A stretch of 64,000 bases of DNA from Corynebacterium meitnerae (GTDB taxonomy: Bacteria; Actinomycetota; Actinomycetes; Mycobacteriales; Mycobacteriaceae). The DNA lies in NCBI RefSeq assembly GCF_027570075.1, contig NZ_JAKMUS010000007.1, positions 40,486-104,485 on the forward strand, written 5' to 3'. The notes beneath the pieces are model-generated. The model made no database searches. It was not told the DNA's origin and was given only the letters and a program-made list of their open reading frames with translations. Positions 29,877-40,045 of the stretch are shown one piece after another. Position 1 is the stretch's first letter. Each line of letters starts with the position of its first letter. The position numbers and the translations under genes are program-made.

Positions 29877-30563
29877 CTAGGAATCCAGCAAGTCTTCGCG
29901 CGCAACGAGTCCGGTCCGGTACGCGAACAGCGCGGCGTGGACGCGGTCGCGTGAGCCTGTTTTCGCCAGGACACGCCCGACATGTGTCTTCACCGTCGGC
30001 ATGGAGATGAACATCCGCTCGGCGATCTCCGCATTCGACCAACCACGCCCGACTGCGACCAGGATCTCAGTCTCCCGCTCAGTCAACTCGTCCAAGGCGA
30101 GTCGGTCAGTGGGAGATAGCGGCACATCGGCTTCTGCAGAAGAAGCGTTGAGCTTATCGACGATCCGTTTCGTCGCCCTCGGTGAAATCACCGCATCACC
30201 CGCCGCAGTGGTGCGGATACCGCTCAACAGCGTGTCCGGCTCTGCGTCTTTGAGCAGGAATCCGCTCGCTCCCGCAGACAACGCCCCCATGACGTAACCC
30301 TCGTCATCGAAAGTGGTCAGTATGATCACCTTTGCTTTGGGGAAGCGCTGGAGGAGCTGGCGTGTGGCCGCGATGCCGTCGAGGACCGGCATCTGGATGT
30401 CCATGAGCACGATGTCGACCGGGTTAGCGGCCATCGCCTCCAGGGCCTCTTCACCGTTGCCAGCGAGCCAGCCCACCGATAGGTCCGGCTGGTAGTCCAC
30501 CACAGCGCGGATGCCGTGGAGGAAGAGCAGCTGGTCGTCGACGAGACCGATGGAATGGGTCAT
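29877..30563 (-). CDS. NarL/LuxR-family response regulator
   Basis: A 228-residue regulator. The receiver domain has phospho-acceptor D55 in IVLMDIQMPV, the acidic pair VDDQ near the N-terminus and the conserved Lys in GFLLKDAEPD. The C-terminal LuxR helix-turn-helix is LTERETEILVAVGRGWSNAEI with MPTVKTHVGRVLAKTG. ATG overlaps the kinase stop by four bases. It probably controls the exporter genes downstream. Confidence 0.94.
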   Translation of the reverse strand: MTHSIGLVDDQLLFLHGIRAVVDYQPDLSVGWLAGNGEEALEAMAANPVDIVLMDIQMPVLDGIAATRQLLQRFPKAKVIILTTFDDEGYVMGALSAGASGFLLKDAEPDTLLSGIRTTAAGDAVISPRATKRIVDKLNASSAEADVPLSPTDRLALDELTERETEILVAVGRGWSNAEIAERMFISMPTVKTHVGRVLAKTGSRDRVHAALFAYRTGLVAREDLLDS

Positions 30564-31693
30564 GGCTCGACCCTATCTGCATGCTGTAAAGGCAGGCGCG
30601 CTTCGGTGAGCCAGGTGTTGTTGTGGGAGGGGGAGGAGGTAAGGGAGCCGTCGATAAGCGATGCTCGCTCGCGCATCCCGCGGAGACCGTGACCGTGCTG
30701 GTGTTTGGCGCCGGGCGTGAACCCATTTTCGAGGCAGATTGCAGCCTCGGTTGGATGCCAGGCAACGGTGAGCCGCGCAGTGCCGTCACCGTGCTTCATC
30801 GCATTGGTAAGTGCTTCTTGGACGATGCGGTGGATTGTCAGCGTCGTGCCCGGGTCGAGTGGGGGCAGCGTGCCTTCTACGCTGTAGTCGATGTCGAGTC
30901 CGCCCGCGCGGCTAGTGGCGACAAGACCATCGATATCGAGTGCGGGAACGAGCGGCTCGACAGGGCGCTGCTCCCCGCCACGCAGTAGGCTGAGGACACC
31001 GCGCATTTGGCGCAACGATTCCCGGCCGACCGTGCTGATCGTGCGCAGCGCGTCGTCGGACGAGGCTCCGTAGCGTGCTCCGTCGGCCTGCGCCACGATG
31101 ACGGTGAGAGAATGCGTCACAATGTCGTGGATTTCGCGGGCGAGATGCGCGCGCTGTTCAGCTGCCACACGCTCGAATACATCGCGCTGGCGCTCGAGCT
31201 GGATCTGTAGTTCCTTCGCTGCCGCTTCCTCCGCACGGTGCCGCAGTTCACCGAGAAGGAAGGCAATGACGAGCAACGTGACGCTCCATGCGATGTACGG
31301 GGCGCGCACAGGCAATGGCAACGTCACCAAAGCTGGGGCGATAAGCGCCGTCGCGGCGATGTCGCCGGCAAGGAGCATGGTGGCCACGACATACCGTACG
31401 GGTGCGGGAAGGTGGCGCGCGATGATGTAGGCGGTGATCATCGCAACACCGATCACCCCGGTTGGTAGGTTTTCAGTGCAAGAGCAGGCTGCGAGCACCA
31501 CGACGCACGACGCAATGGTCACCCACGGCCAGCGACGGCGCGTGAACGGCGCGGCACCCGCGCATACGACAAGGGCTGCGTCGAGCAAGCCGAAACCTGT
31601 CGCGAACGGGCTGATGAGGCAAAACGCCACGAGCACGAGCGCTAGAAGTACGTCCCGGGGTCGAATAAGCTCAACCTCCACATGATTGGTCAT
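30560..31693 (-). CDS. Membrane sensor histidine kinase (NarX/DesK-like, HisKA_3)
   Basis: A 377-residue kinase. About five or six N-terminal membrane helices with very short loops come first (to residue ~150), then a coiled linker. The dimerisation domain has phospho-acceptor H189 in [11 protein letters not shown], and the ATPase domain has [15 protein letters not shown] and [15 protein letters not shown]. The sensor has no extracellular domain, as in intramembrane-sensing kinases for cell-envelope antibiotics. ATG 31693 has a -10-like TACGCT eight bases upstream, so the operon transcript may be leaderless. Confidence 0.93.
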   Translation of the reverse strand: MTNHVEVELIRPRDVLLALVLVAFCLISPFATGFGLLDAALVVCAGAAPFTRRRWPWVTIASCVVVLAACSCTENLPTGVIGVAMITAYIIARHLPAPVRYVVATMLLAGDIAATALIAPALVTLPLPVRAPYIAWSVTLLVIAFLLGELRHRAEEAAAKELQIQLERQRDVFERVAAEQRAHLAREIHDIVTHSLTVIVAQADGARYGASSDDALRTISTVGRESLRQMRGVLSLLRGGEQRPVEPLVPALDIDGLVATSRAGGLDIDYSVEGTLPPLDPGTTLTIHRIVQEALTNAMKHGDGTARLTVAWHPTEAAICLENGFTPGAKHQHGHGLRGMRERASLIDGSLTSSPSHNNTWLTEARLPLQHADRVEP

Positions 31694-31707
31694 GCTTTGC
31701 CAGCGTA
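31691..31707 (-). promoter_or_regulatory. -10 box for a leaderless kinase-operon transcript
   Basis: On the minus strand TACGCT (31707-31702), then 8 nt, then ATG (31693-31691). No Shine-Dalgarno. Confidence 0.45.
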
Positions 31708-31785
31708 ATTTCCGGGCGCATCACTGTCGTCGTACCCGGGTACCACATTGCGCGCCGGGCATTTTCCGTCCTGCGGTGACGCGAC

Positions 31786-31802
31786 TACACTCACGCCACG
31801 TG
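31786..31802 (+). promoter_or_regulatory. -10 box for a leaderless mnmA transcript
   Basis: TACACT at 31786-31791, then 8 nt, then GTG 31800. Confidence 0.55.
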
Positions 31803-32909
31803 CGAGTTTTGGCAGCAATGAGTGGCGGCGTCGATTCCTCTGTGGCGGCGGCGCGGCTTGTCGATGCCGGACACGATGTCGTCGGCGTTCACCTCGCCCT
31901 GAGCAAGGACGCGCAGCAAACCCGCGAATCTGCGCGCGGCTGCTGCTCGATCGAGGATTCCGCCGATGCGCGCCGTGTGTGCGACAAGCTGGGCATTCCG
32001 TTCTATGTGTGGGATTTCTCCGACCGCTTCAAAGAGGACGTCATCGATGACTTCGTGGACAGCTACGCCCGCGGTGAGACCCCCAACCCGTGCCTGCGCT
32101 GCAACGAGAAAATCAAGTTCGCAGCTTTGCTCGAGCGCGCGATGGCTCTCGGCTTCGACGCGATAGCAACAGGCCACTACGCGCTTATCGACGACGCTGG
32201 CAACCTCCGCCGATCCACCGACGCCAACAAGGACCAGTCCTACGTCCTCGGTGTGATGACGCGCGATGAGCTGGACCGCTGCCTCTTCCCGGTCGGTGAT
32301 ACCGAGAAGCCACAGATCCGTGAGGAAGCCGCCGCCTATGGTTTCTCCACTGCGTCAAAGCCAGATTCTTATGACATCTGCTTCATCCCAGATGGAAATA
32401 CCCAGGCGTTTTTGGGCAAGTCCATCGGCATGCGTCCCGGCATGATCGTTGACCAAGATGGCGCGGAGCTCAAAGAGCATGACGGTGCTTTCCAGTACAC
32501 GATCGGCCAGCGCAAGGGTCTGAACATCCGCGTGCCCGCTGCGGACGGCAAGCCGCGCTACGTCACCGACATTGACACTGAAACCGGCACCGTCACCGTC
32601 GGCCCGCGTTCGGCCCTGGACGTGACCACGATCCACGCCGATCGCCTCAAGGTTCTCCATCCTGCGATGACCGAAACTTCCGAGAGCGGAGCTCCGCTCT
32701 CCGCCCTCGTGCAGATCCGTGCCCACGGCGGTGTGGTGAAGTGCCGTGCTCATGTGGACCTAGAAGCCGACACCATGACTTTGGAGCTCGCCGAGCCGCT
32801 CTCCGGTGTTGCTCGCGGCCAGGCTGCCGTGCTGTACCTGCCGGACCCTGATGGGCTGGGTGACATCGTGCTGGGTTCCGGCACGATCTGCGGGACGGAG
32901 TCAGCGTGA
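31800..32909 (+). CDS. mnmA: tRNA-specific 2-thiouridylase
   Basis: Puts sulfur on C2 of the wobble uridine in tRNAs for Lys, Glu and Gln. The 369 residues have the PP-loop [13 protein letters not shown] for ATP, catalytic C98 ([12 protein letters not shown]) and C194 ([10 protein letters not shown]), which pass the persulfide, and a C-terminal beta barrel. GTG 31800 ([10 protein letters not shown]) follows a -10 box by eight bases and has no Shine-Dalgarno; ATG codons further upstream are not conserved. Sulfur probably comes from the desulfurase at 24301. Its stop overlaps the next GTG. Confidence 0.95.
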   Translation: MRVLAAMSGGVDSSVAAARLVDAGHDVVGVHLALSKDAQQTRESARGCCSIEDSADARRVCDKLGIPFYVWDFSDRFKEDVIDDFVDSYARGETPNPCLRCNEKIKFAALLERAMALGFDAIATGHYALIDDAGNLRRSTDANKDQSYVLGVMTRDELDRCLFPVGDTEKPQIREEAAAYGFSTASKPDSYDICFIPDGNTQAFLGKSIGMRPGMIVDQDGAELKEHDGAFQYTIGQRKGLNIRVPAADGKPRYVTDIDTETGTVTVGPRSALDVTTIHADRLKVLHPAMTETSESGAPLSALVQIRAHGGVVKCRAHVDLEADTMTLELAEPLSGVARGQAAVLYLPDPDGLGDIVLGSGTICGTESA

Positions 32910-33775
32910 CGGCCTTTGGCCTGGGGCCTATGCCCGGCACCGACCTCATCCAGGCCGCGGACGTAGTTCTCTCTGAACTACCGACACCGCACATCCCACA
33001 ACTACCTGCCCGCGGTGTGGGCTCGGATCTGATTGGCCGTACCGCTGCGCTGCTGCCACTCAACCTCGACATTGGGCCCCGCTCCTGGCGGGTCACACGT
33101 CGCCCACAGATCGCCACCATGCGTGCCCGCGACCAGTTCGAACGCGACCTGGATCTGCTCGAAGAACTCTGGGCCGGCAAGCTCACCGAACTCAAGGTTC
33201 AGCTCGTCGGTCCGTGGACTCTTGCTGCCCAACTGGAAATGGCTAATGGCCACCGCATGATCACTGACCGTGGCGCGACACGGGATATCGCAGAGGCGCT
33301 GGTGTATGCGGCGGGGCAGCATAGGAGAGATGTGGAGAAGCGATTCGGCGTGACCACGCTGTTGCAGCTCGACGAGCCGGCACTCGAGAGCGTGCGAGGT
33401 GGAACGGTCAAAGGAACGACGGACTACGAGGAGATCCCTGCCGTTCCCGACGAGCGTCTCCTGGAGGCCTACGAGCCCTTCGGCGAGCACCTCCTCAACG
33501 CACCGCAACCTTTGTACGGGGCAGACTGGTTCACCGTGAACCTAGCAGGGGAGTTCGACTGGGATGCGTTGGCCGGCGCGCTCGACCGTGGTGCGCGAAT
33601 AGCTGTGCCCGTGATGAAACCGCGGGACGTATTCAACATCTTTGACCAGCTGCAGATCGACCCGGCATTGACGGAGATCGACGTTTACGCCGCACCTGGC
33701 CCGACGCTGGTCATTACCGCCGCTAATTACCGTGCGGCGGCGGAGATGATGGACGCGCTGAAGAGTACACAGTAG
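32906..33775 (+). CDS. MetE/UROD-fold protein without zinc ligands
   Basis: A 289-aa protein related to the C-terminal barrel of cobalamin-independent methionine synthase (LGPMPGTD start, [21 protein letters not shown]). It contains no cysteine, so the zinc-binding Cys residues that activate homocysteine in MetE are missing and methionine synthesis is unlikely. Homologues lie between mnmA and ligA in Mycobacteriales (Rv3015c, from memory). GTG 32906 overlaps the mnmA stop, which points to a role linked to tRNA thiolation. The 3' end overlaps the convergent PIN gene by 53 nt. Confidence 0.85.
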   Translation: MTAFGLGPMPGTDLIQAADVVLSELPTPHIPQLPARGVGSDLIGRTAALLPLNLDIGPRSWRVTRRPQIATMRARDQFERDLDLLEELWAGKLTELKVQLVGPWTLAAQLEMANGHRMITDRGATRDIAEALVYAAGQHRRDVEKRFGVTTLLQLDEPALESVRGGTVKGTTDYEEIPAVPDERLLEAYEPFGEHLLNAPQPLYGADWFTVNLAGEFDWDALAGALDRGARIAVPVMKPRDVFNIFDQLQIDPALTEIDVYAAPGPTLVITAANYRAAAEMMDALKSTQ

Positions 33776-34334
33776 GAGAATTGAGCGCCGTGTCCTCAAA
33801 GGGGACATGCGTATCGAACCTCCGTAGCTGTTCCCAAATGCTCTTGGCGTCCGCACGATTCTTGATGTGACCTTGCTGCACCGCGCGGAGAAGAACTTGC
33901 TCAGAACCGAAATGGTGGACGGATCGTTTGCGGGCGATTTCGCGGGCATCGCCATCATCTACCAACATGGCTACCTTGCGTCCTCGTTCCTGTTCTTGGA
34001 GGCAGTGCGCCAGGCACATGAACTCCCCAAGATTCTTTGCCTTGCCGCCTTGGTATGAGAACGCATAACCAGCGAAACCGCGAACAATGGGCAATAGATC
34101 AGCAGTTTCCTCAAGGATGGAGAAGTACTTAGAACTCAAAAGTCGCATCCACCGGCCGTGGGCATCGCGAAATTGAGGCTGGGATAGCTTTCGCCCCATC
34201 TCATTGACCACTACCTGAGGAAGATAGATCGGATTGGGCCCGGCAAATTTAATCAACAGGTCATGCTTATTCGCGCACACGAATGACAACAGGATCGACG
34301 TATCGGAGACGATGAATGCGCGTGATGCTGACAC
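33723..34334 (-). CDS. PIN-domain protein (putative toxin RNase)
   Basis: A 203-aa protein. The PIN-type acidic residues appear in order: D11 (VSDTSILLSF), E45 (VVVNEM), E104 (NLGEFMCLAH) and D126/D127/D129 (LVDDGDA). It is last in a cassette with an ImmA-like peptidase and an XRE repressor. The final ~18 residues (polar, Ser/Pro-rich) are encoded antisense to the end of the MetE-like gene and may be a read-through tail gained on insertion. GTG 34334 lies six bases after the peptidase stop. Likely an RNase toxin or effector; target unknown. Confidence 0.8.
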   Translation of the reverse strand: MSASRAFIVSDTSILLSFVCANKHDLLIKFAGPNPIYLPQVVVNEMGRKLSQPQFRDAHGRWMRLLSSKYFSILEETADLLPIVRGFAGYAFSYQGGKAKNLGEFMCLAHCLQEQERGRKVAMLVDDGDAREIARKRSVHHFGSEQVLLRAVQQGHIKNRADAKSIWEQLRRFDTHVPFEDTALNSPTVYSSARPSSPPPHGN

Positions 34335-34340
34335 GGTGGT

Positions 34341-35168
34341 TTAGTCCTCGCCGAAAAAACTATCGAGGCTAGAAAACGGGTCCGCCTCGACTATCTCCGA
34401 ATCATCTTCGATGAAGAGACCATCGAGTTCTTCACGTACCTGCTGCGGTGAGATTCCTCGTGCGAGAGCAACTGCTTCTGCTGAGACCTCGCCGCTGAGG
34501 TACGCCTGGGTAGCGTCGGCGACAATACGTGGCGCGGGTCGGGGAGTAGATGCTCGGGCAACCTCTGCATCGTATTCATCCCGCCAACCGAAACGTGACG
34601 CGAGGGATGGGGCTGACCAGGTGCGTCCAAGTTCGGTGGCTCGACTAGGCGTGATCAAGCCCGCGCGCCGTAATTGGTTCAATGCCACGCGCGGCGAAAT
34701 CTTGTAACGCTGCACAATATGCGAGAGAGCTTCGGCCGTACTCGGATCGTGTCCCTCCAGCTGTTCTTCCAAAGATTCAAGCGGACACAGAACATGGGCG
34801 GCAAAAGAATCCGCGCGTTTTTCTGCGTTGTAGTTCAGACATGGATTCAAGTTGGACGCGTTAGTCAGGTCACCGGCATAAATATGCCCAACTTCGTGGG
34901 CGAGTGAGAAGTTCTGCCGGAATGGAATCCCGGAAGTGGCAACCCCGATCACGATATTTCGGGTGGCGGGGTCTTGGACCGTCAACGCGTCGACTTTGTC
35001 GGGGAGATCGGTGATGAGCAGGTCTGCGTCGACAAGCTCGGTGAGATGCTCGATCCGTTCGATGGGGCCGAGGGCAAGTTGATGCTGCCGGCGAAACCGC
35101 TGGGCGAGTTCGATGCCTTGAGCGTTCGGCGATAGGTTCTGTCCGGACAGGCGCCTATTAGGAAGCAC
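34341..35168 (-). CDS. ImmA/IrrE-type zinc metallopeptidase
   Basis: A 275-aa protein with the zinc motif HEVGH (residues 91-95, in FSLAHEVGHIYAGD) and the downstream glutamate in AEKRADSFAAHVLCP, the ImmA/IrrE pattern. A C-terminal part of about 110 residues is acidic and ends in SLDSFFGED. ImmA-type peptidases cleave a paired XRE repressor after a stress signal. I chose GTG 35168, which overlaps the XRE stop by 11 nt; a longer frame upstream is a shadow of that gene. Confidence 0.88.
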   Translation of the reverse strand: MLPNRRLSGQNLSPNAQGIELAQRFRRQHQLALGPIERIEHLTELVDADLLITDLPDKVDALTVQDPATRNIVIGVATSGIPFRQNFSLAHEVGHIYAGDLTNASNLNPCLNYNAEKRADSFAAHVLCPLESLEEQLEGHDPSTAEALSHIVQRYKISPRVALNQLRRAGLITPSRATELGRTWSAPSLASRFGWRDEYDAEVARASTPRPAPRIVADATQAYLSGEVSAEAVALARGISPQQVREELDGLFIEDDSEIVEADPFSSLDSFFGED

Positions 35169-35505
35169 GAGAACCGAGCACTTCCTGGAGCGTATTCCGC
35201 AGCTGGAGCTGTGCGGTGAGGCGGTCAAGGGCGTCGGTGACATCGACGCGGTGCTTGGAGCGCGCCGCCCACATCTTTCGTTCGCTCAACGGCTTGGCAT
35301 CGGTCAGTTCGTCCAAGCTCACGCCGAGTGCCCAGCTCAATGCGAGAAGTTCACTAGGGGACGGAGTCTTATCGCCCTTTTCTATGCGGACGATGCCCGA
35401 CTGAGACAAAGCTCCGTTTGTGGCTTGAGCCAGTGCGCGCTGGTTCATGTCACGAGCCACGCGCAGAGTTTTTAGGCGCCGACCAAAATCAGCTGGAATA
35501 TTCAT
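35158..35505 (-). CDS. XRE-family transcriptional repressor
   Basis: A 115-aa protein with an N-terminal helix-turn-helix (about residues 8-62: LKTLRVARDMNQRALAQATN, SQSGIVRIEKGDKTPSPSELLAL) and a short helical C-terminal tail. First gene of the XRE-peptidase-PIN cassette. Two TTGATTCA-type sites lie just upstream, one over the -10 region, which suggests autorepression relieved when the ImmA-like peptidase cuts it. ATG 35505 has gaaagga at normal spacing. Confidence 0.9.
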   Translation of the reverse strand: MNIPADFGRRLKTLRVARDMNQRALAQATNGALSQSGIVRIEKGDKTPSPSELLALSWALGVSLDELTDAKPLSERKMWAARSKHRVDVTDALDRLTAQLQLRNTLQEVLGSRAS

Positions 35506-35506
35506 G

Positions 35507-35541
35507 CTGAATCAAGTCCTTTCAAAGTTGATTCAACTGTA
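35507..35541 (-). promoter_or_regulatory. Putative promoter/operator of the XRE-ImmA-PIN cassette
   Basis: Palindrome GTTGATTCAAC at 35527-35537 overlaps a minus-strand -10 TACAGT (35541-35536). A second related site, CTGAATCAAG, lies at 35507-35516 beside the start codon. This is the geometry of a self-repressing XRE protein. Confidence 0.55.
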
Positions 35542-35644
35542 GTGGGCCTCATGCGCTCTGTCTAGCTGGGACTGAAGTCCGTCATGTGCGGCTTGCGTTT
35601 CTGTACCCTTGGAACGAACTGACTCACTGGCAAGGAGCGCTGCG

Positions 35645-36019
35645 ATGATCTGGAAACACGACCACTACGAGTGGTACTACATCCTGATTTTCAGCGTGCT
35701 CTTCGGCTTCGCAATGAGCAACGTGTTCGACAACCTTGCCTTGGCCATCTCAGTCGGGTTCGCTTTCGGTCTGTCGATAGCTATGGCGTTGGGGGAGAAG
35801 CACCGTGCGAAGGTCGAGGACGGCAATCTGATCTTCGGGGTGGGGAAGAAGGTTGAATCAATCCCGCTCAGCGATGTCGATCATGTGACCTTCGACGACT
35901 CGAAGGGCGAGATGGTCGTGCAAACGAGCGACGGCAGCACGCACACCCTCGACGCCGGCTGGGACAAGAAAGGTCTGTCGACGTTCGTCAACGAGGTTAA
36001 GGGCGAATACCAGCTGTAG
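35645..36019 (+). CDS. Small two-helix membrane protein with C-terminal beta domain
   Basis: A 124-aa protein. Two membrane helices (WYYILIFSVLFGFAMSN and LALAISVGFAFGLSIAMAL) are followed by a soluble C-terminal domain (KVEDGNLIFGVGKKVESIPLSDVDHVTFDD) whose short strands suggest a PH-like fold. I do not recognise a named family. ATG 35645 has aaggagcgctgcg upstream; an in-frame start at 35609 lacks support. It lies divergent from the XRE cassette and may be independent of it. Confidence 0.7.
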   Translation: MIWKHDHYEWYYILIFSVLFGFAMSNVFDNLALAISVGFAFGLSIAMALGEKHRAKVEDGNLIFGVGKKVESIPLSDVDHVTFDDSKGEMVVQTSDGSTHTLDAGWDKKGLSTFVNEVKGEYQL

Positions 36020-36034
36020 TTGGCGCAGACATGG

Positions 36035-36712
36035 CTAGCTGATCATCGGCCACGCCGTGTTGATCGTGGAGGTGTCACGTCCGCGGGATTCCATGTATTT
36101 GCGGAAGTCCGTCTGAATCTCAAAATGCTTGACGGCTTGGAATTCCATGAGCTCATCCAGGTCCTTCTGGGCCAGCTCCGGCCAGACGGAATTGACCTGC
36201 TTCCAGGCAATGCGCGCAGCAGCCATCGCATCGGAGGTGGCCTCGTGAGCATTTTCTAACTGCACACCATAGTGCTCCGATAGTGCGCCGAGATTCCGCT
36301 TGCCGCCCTTGCGGTAGCGGTCCATCGCGCGGTCAATGAGCAGTGGATCAAACACCGGGCCCGTCACTGTGAAATCGCCGGTCAACGCGCGCAGCACCGT
36401 CAGGTCGTACGGTGCATTGAACACGATCAGGGTGAAACCGTCGTCCCAGGCCTGCTTGATGGTGTCCACGGTTTCCTTCAACACCTCGTCATGCGGGCGC
36501 CCCTCCGCGCGTGCCTTCTCCGTGGAGATGCCGTGGATCGCAGCAGCCTGTTCAGGGATCTCCACTCCTGGGTCAGCGAGGTGTTCGGTGGCGGTGACCT
36601 CGCGGCCGTCGATACGCACGAGCGCTGAGGTCACAATGCGTGCCTCAAGCGGATTCGCCGAGGTGGTTTCAAGGTCGAAGGAGAGCATCCGCGACGCGTC
36701 GAAAGTAGGCAT
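36035..36712 (-). CDS. DnaQ-type 3'-5' exonuclease (DEDDh)
   Basis: A 225-aa exonuclease domain. Exo I is SFDLETTS (D13, E15), Exo II region FNAPYDLTVL, and Exo III HEATSDAMAAAR, giving a DEDDh active site. It is a free-standing domain like other actinobacterial DNA polymerase III epsilon homologues, so it may proofread or trim RNA/DNA ends. I chose ATG 36712, seven bases after TAGAAT; ATG 36721 would overlap the -10 box. Divergent from the TipA-like gene. Confidence 0.88.
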   Translation of the reverse strand: MPTFDASRMLSFDLETTSANPLEARIVTSALVRIDGREVTATEHLADPGVEIPEQAAAIHGISTEKARAEGRPHDEVLKETVDTIKQAWDDGFTLIVFNAPYDLTVLRALTGDFTVTGPVFDPLLIDRAMDRYRKGGKRNLGALSEHYGVQLENAHEATSDAMAAARIAWKQVNSVWPELAQKDLDELMEFQAVKHFEIQTDFRKYMESRGRDTSTINTAWPMIS

Positions 36713-36725
36713 GGTGCTCATTCTA
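36710..36725 (-). promoter_or_regulatory. -10 box for a leaderless exonuclease transcript
   Basis: TAGAAT (36725-36720, minus), 7 nt, then ATG 36712. Confidence 0.5.
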
Positions 36726-36748
36726 ATGAGCCACGCGACACGCACATC

Positions 36749-36789
36749 TTGACCTTGCCCCTAGGTCAACGTTCACACTAGGAGCCATG
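36749..36789 (+). promoter_or_regulatory. MerR-type operator/promoter of the TipA-like regulator
   Basis: -35 TTGACC (36749-36754), a 19-bp spacer, and -10 CACACT (36774-36779). Inverted repeat TTGACCT (36749-36755) and AGGTCAA (36763-36769) lies inside the spacer region. The over-long 19-bp spacer with a central dyad is the hallmark of MerR-family autoregulated promoters. ATG 36787 lies seven bases after the -10. Confidence 0.75.
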
Positions 36790-37548
36790 GGTGATTACAC
36801 GATCGGAGAAATGGCCGACATGCTCGGCCTGAGCACCAAAACACTGCGGCACTGGGAGGCGCGCGGGCTGCTGGAACCGTCCCGCACCTACAGCGGGTAC
36901 CGCATGTACTCAGATTTTGATGTGGAACGCTGCGCAGCCATCGCGCTCTACCGCGGCGTGGGCATGTCGCTCGAGAGCATCGCAATGCTTATCGACGCCC
37001 CCTCCCACACCCTCCGATCCGCCCTCAACCACCACCGCGCGGAACTAGCTCGTCGGCTCGCTGCTGTGAGTGAGCAGATTGATGCGGTGGATGACCTTAT
37101 CAACGAAACCATGAAAGGACAGATCAACATGGATGCAATGAAGAAATACCTCGGTGAAAAGATGCCGGAATACCAGGCAGAAGCCGAGGAACGCTGGGGT
37201 GATACTGCCGAATGGGCGCAGTCCCAAGAGAAACTGGCGCAGATGGGTGAAGGTGACTTCGCGCAGCTACAGCGCGATCAGGAGGCCTTTGCCACGGATC
37301 TGGTTGCTGCACGAGACGCTGGGGTGGAGGCTGGCTCTGACGAAGCCTCCGCGCTCGTCGCGCGCCACCGAGAGATGATCGGGCAGTGGTACGAAGTCAC
37401 TCCCGCCCGTCAGCTTATTTTGGCGCGGATGTACGTCGGTGATGAGCGCTTCCACGATGCGTATCAGGGGGCGCAGGGGTATCTGCTGGAACTCGTCGAA
37501 ATGCATGCTGCTGCTGAGGGCGTGGACGTGGCAAACCCAGAGTGGTGA
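36787..37548 (+). CDS. TipA-type MerR-family regulator
   Basis: A 253-aa regulator. The N-terminal MerR winged helix (YTIGEMADMLGLSTKTLRHW, EPSRTYSGYRMYS) is followed by a coiled coil and a C-terminal TipAS-like domain (MDAMKKYLGEKMPEYQAEAE, QWYEVTPARQLILARMYVGD). TipAS domains trap thiopeptides or other amphiphilic drugs and switch the protein to an activator. An internal ATG at 37131 in the TipAS part could give a free TipAS-like product, as in Streptomyces tipA, but I see no clear promoter for it. Confidence 0.92.
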   Translation: MGDYTIGEMADMLGLSTKTLRHWEARGLLEPSRTYSGYRMYSDFDVERCAAIALYRGVGMSLESIAMLIDAPSHTLRSALNHHRAELARRLAAVSEQIDAVDDLINETMKGQINMDAMKKYLGEKMPEYQAEAEERWGDTAEWAQSQEKLAQMGEGDFAQLQRDQEAFATDLVAARDAGVEAGSDEASALVARHREMIGQWYEVTPARQLILARMYVGDERFHDAYQGAQGYLLELVEMHAAAEGVDVANPEW

Positions 37549-37562
37549 GGGGGTGCTTTCGG

Positions 37563-37647
37563 GAGGTCGATATTTCTTACATCGCGCTTTTAGCGTCCTG
37601 GGCGTTTAGAAGACCAAAACGCGAAAGTGGTGAGATTTCTCGACCTC
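37563..37647. repeat. Intergenic imperfect hairpin element (copy 1)
   Basis: Outer arms gaggtcga (37563-37570) and tcgacctc (37640-37647) pair perfectly; inner cgcgctttt (37583-37591) pairs with aaaacgcg (37617-37624) with one bulge. The right arm contains ggtgagatttctcgac, very like ggtgagatatctcgac in the element at 51791-51888. May also end transcription of the upstream gene. Confidence 0.55.
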
Positions 37648-37657
37648 GTCCGAATAA

Positions 37658-39724
<2,067 letters not shown>

Positions 39725-39730
39725 ACCGAA

Positions 39731-40045
39731 TCACCAGGCTTCATAGTCGTTGTCGCGCCCAGGCAGCGACTTGAAGAAGATCTCTTCATCCCCACGTGCC
39801 TGCCCCAGAATGAGGAAGAAGAGTGGGGAAGCATCCAAATTGGGAAGCTCATGGACGACACTGTTCATGAGCTCTGCTACCTCGCCCCATGGGTCCCGAC
39901 GGATTTCCTCGGCGAAGACCCGCCAGTCAAAAACATTGCCGTATTGCAGGGTGGCGACGTACACCTCGTAGGGCCACGAGGAGATCGGATCCTTTGGCGA
40001 TGCCGAGACGTTTCGGAACATCTGCGGACGGATTACGTGAGACAT
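39731..40045 (-). CDS. Uncharacterised 104-aa partner of AbiEii-like gene
   Basis: A 104-aa soluble protein with no family I recognise. It overlaps the end of the nucleotidyltransferase gene by 13 nt, so the two are probably translated together. The sequence is rich in aromatic and acidic residues (WPYEVYVATLQYGNVFDWRVF, LPNLDASPLFFLILGQ). AbiEii toxins are usually paired with an antitoxin encoded upstream; here the small gene lies downstream, so it could be an antidote, a cofactor or part of the toxin complex. Confidence 0.7.
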   Translation of the reverse strand: MSHVIRPQMFRNVSASPKDPISSWPYEVYVATLQYGNVFDWRVFAEEIRRDPWGEVAELMNSVVHELPNLDASPLFFLILGQARGDEEIFFKSLPGRDNDYEAW

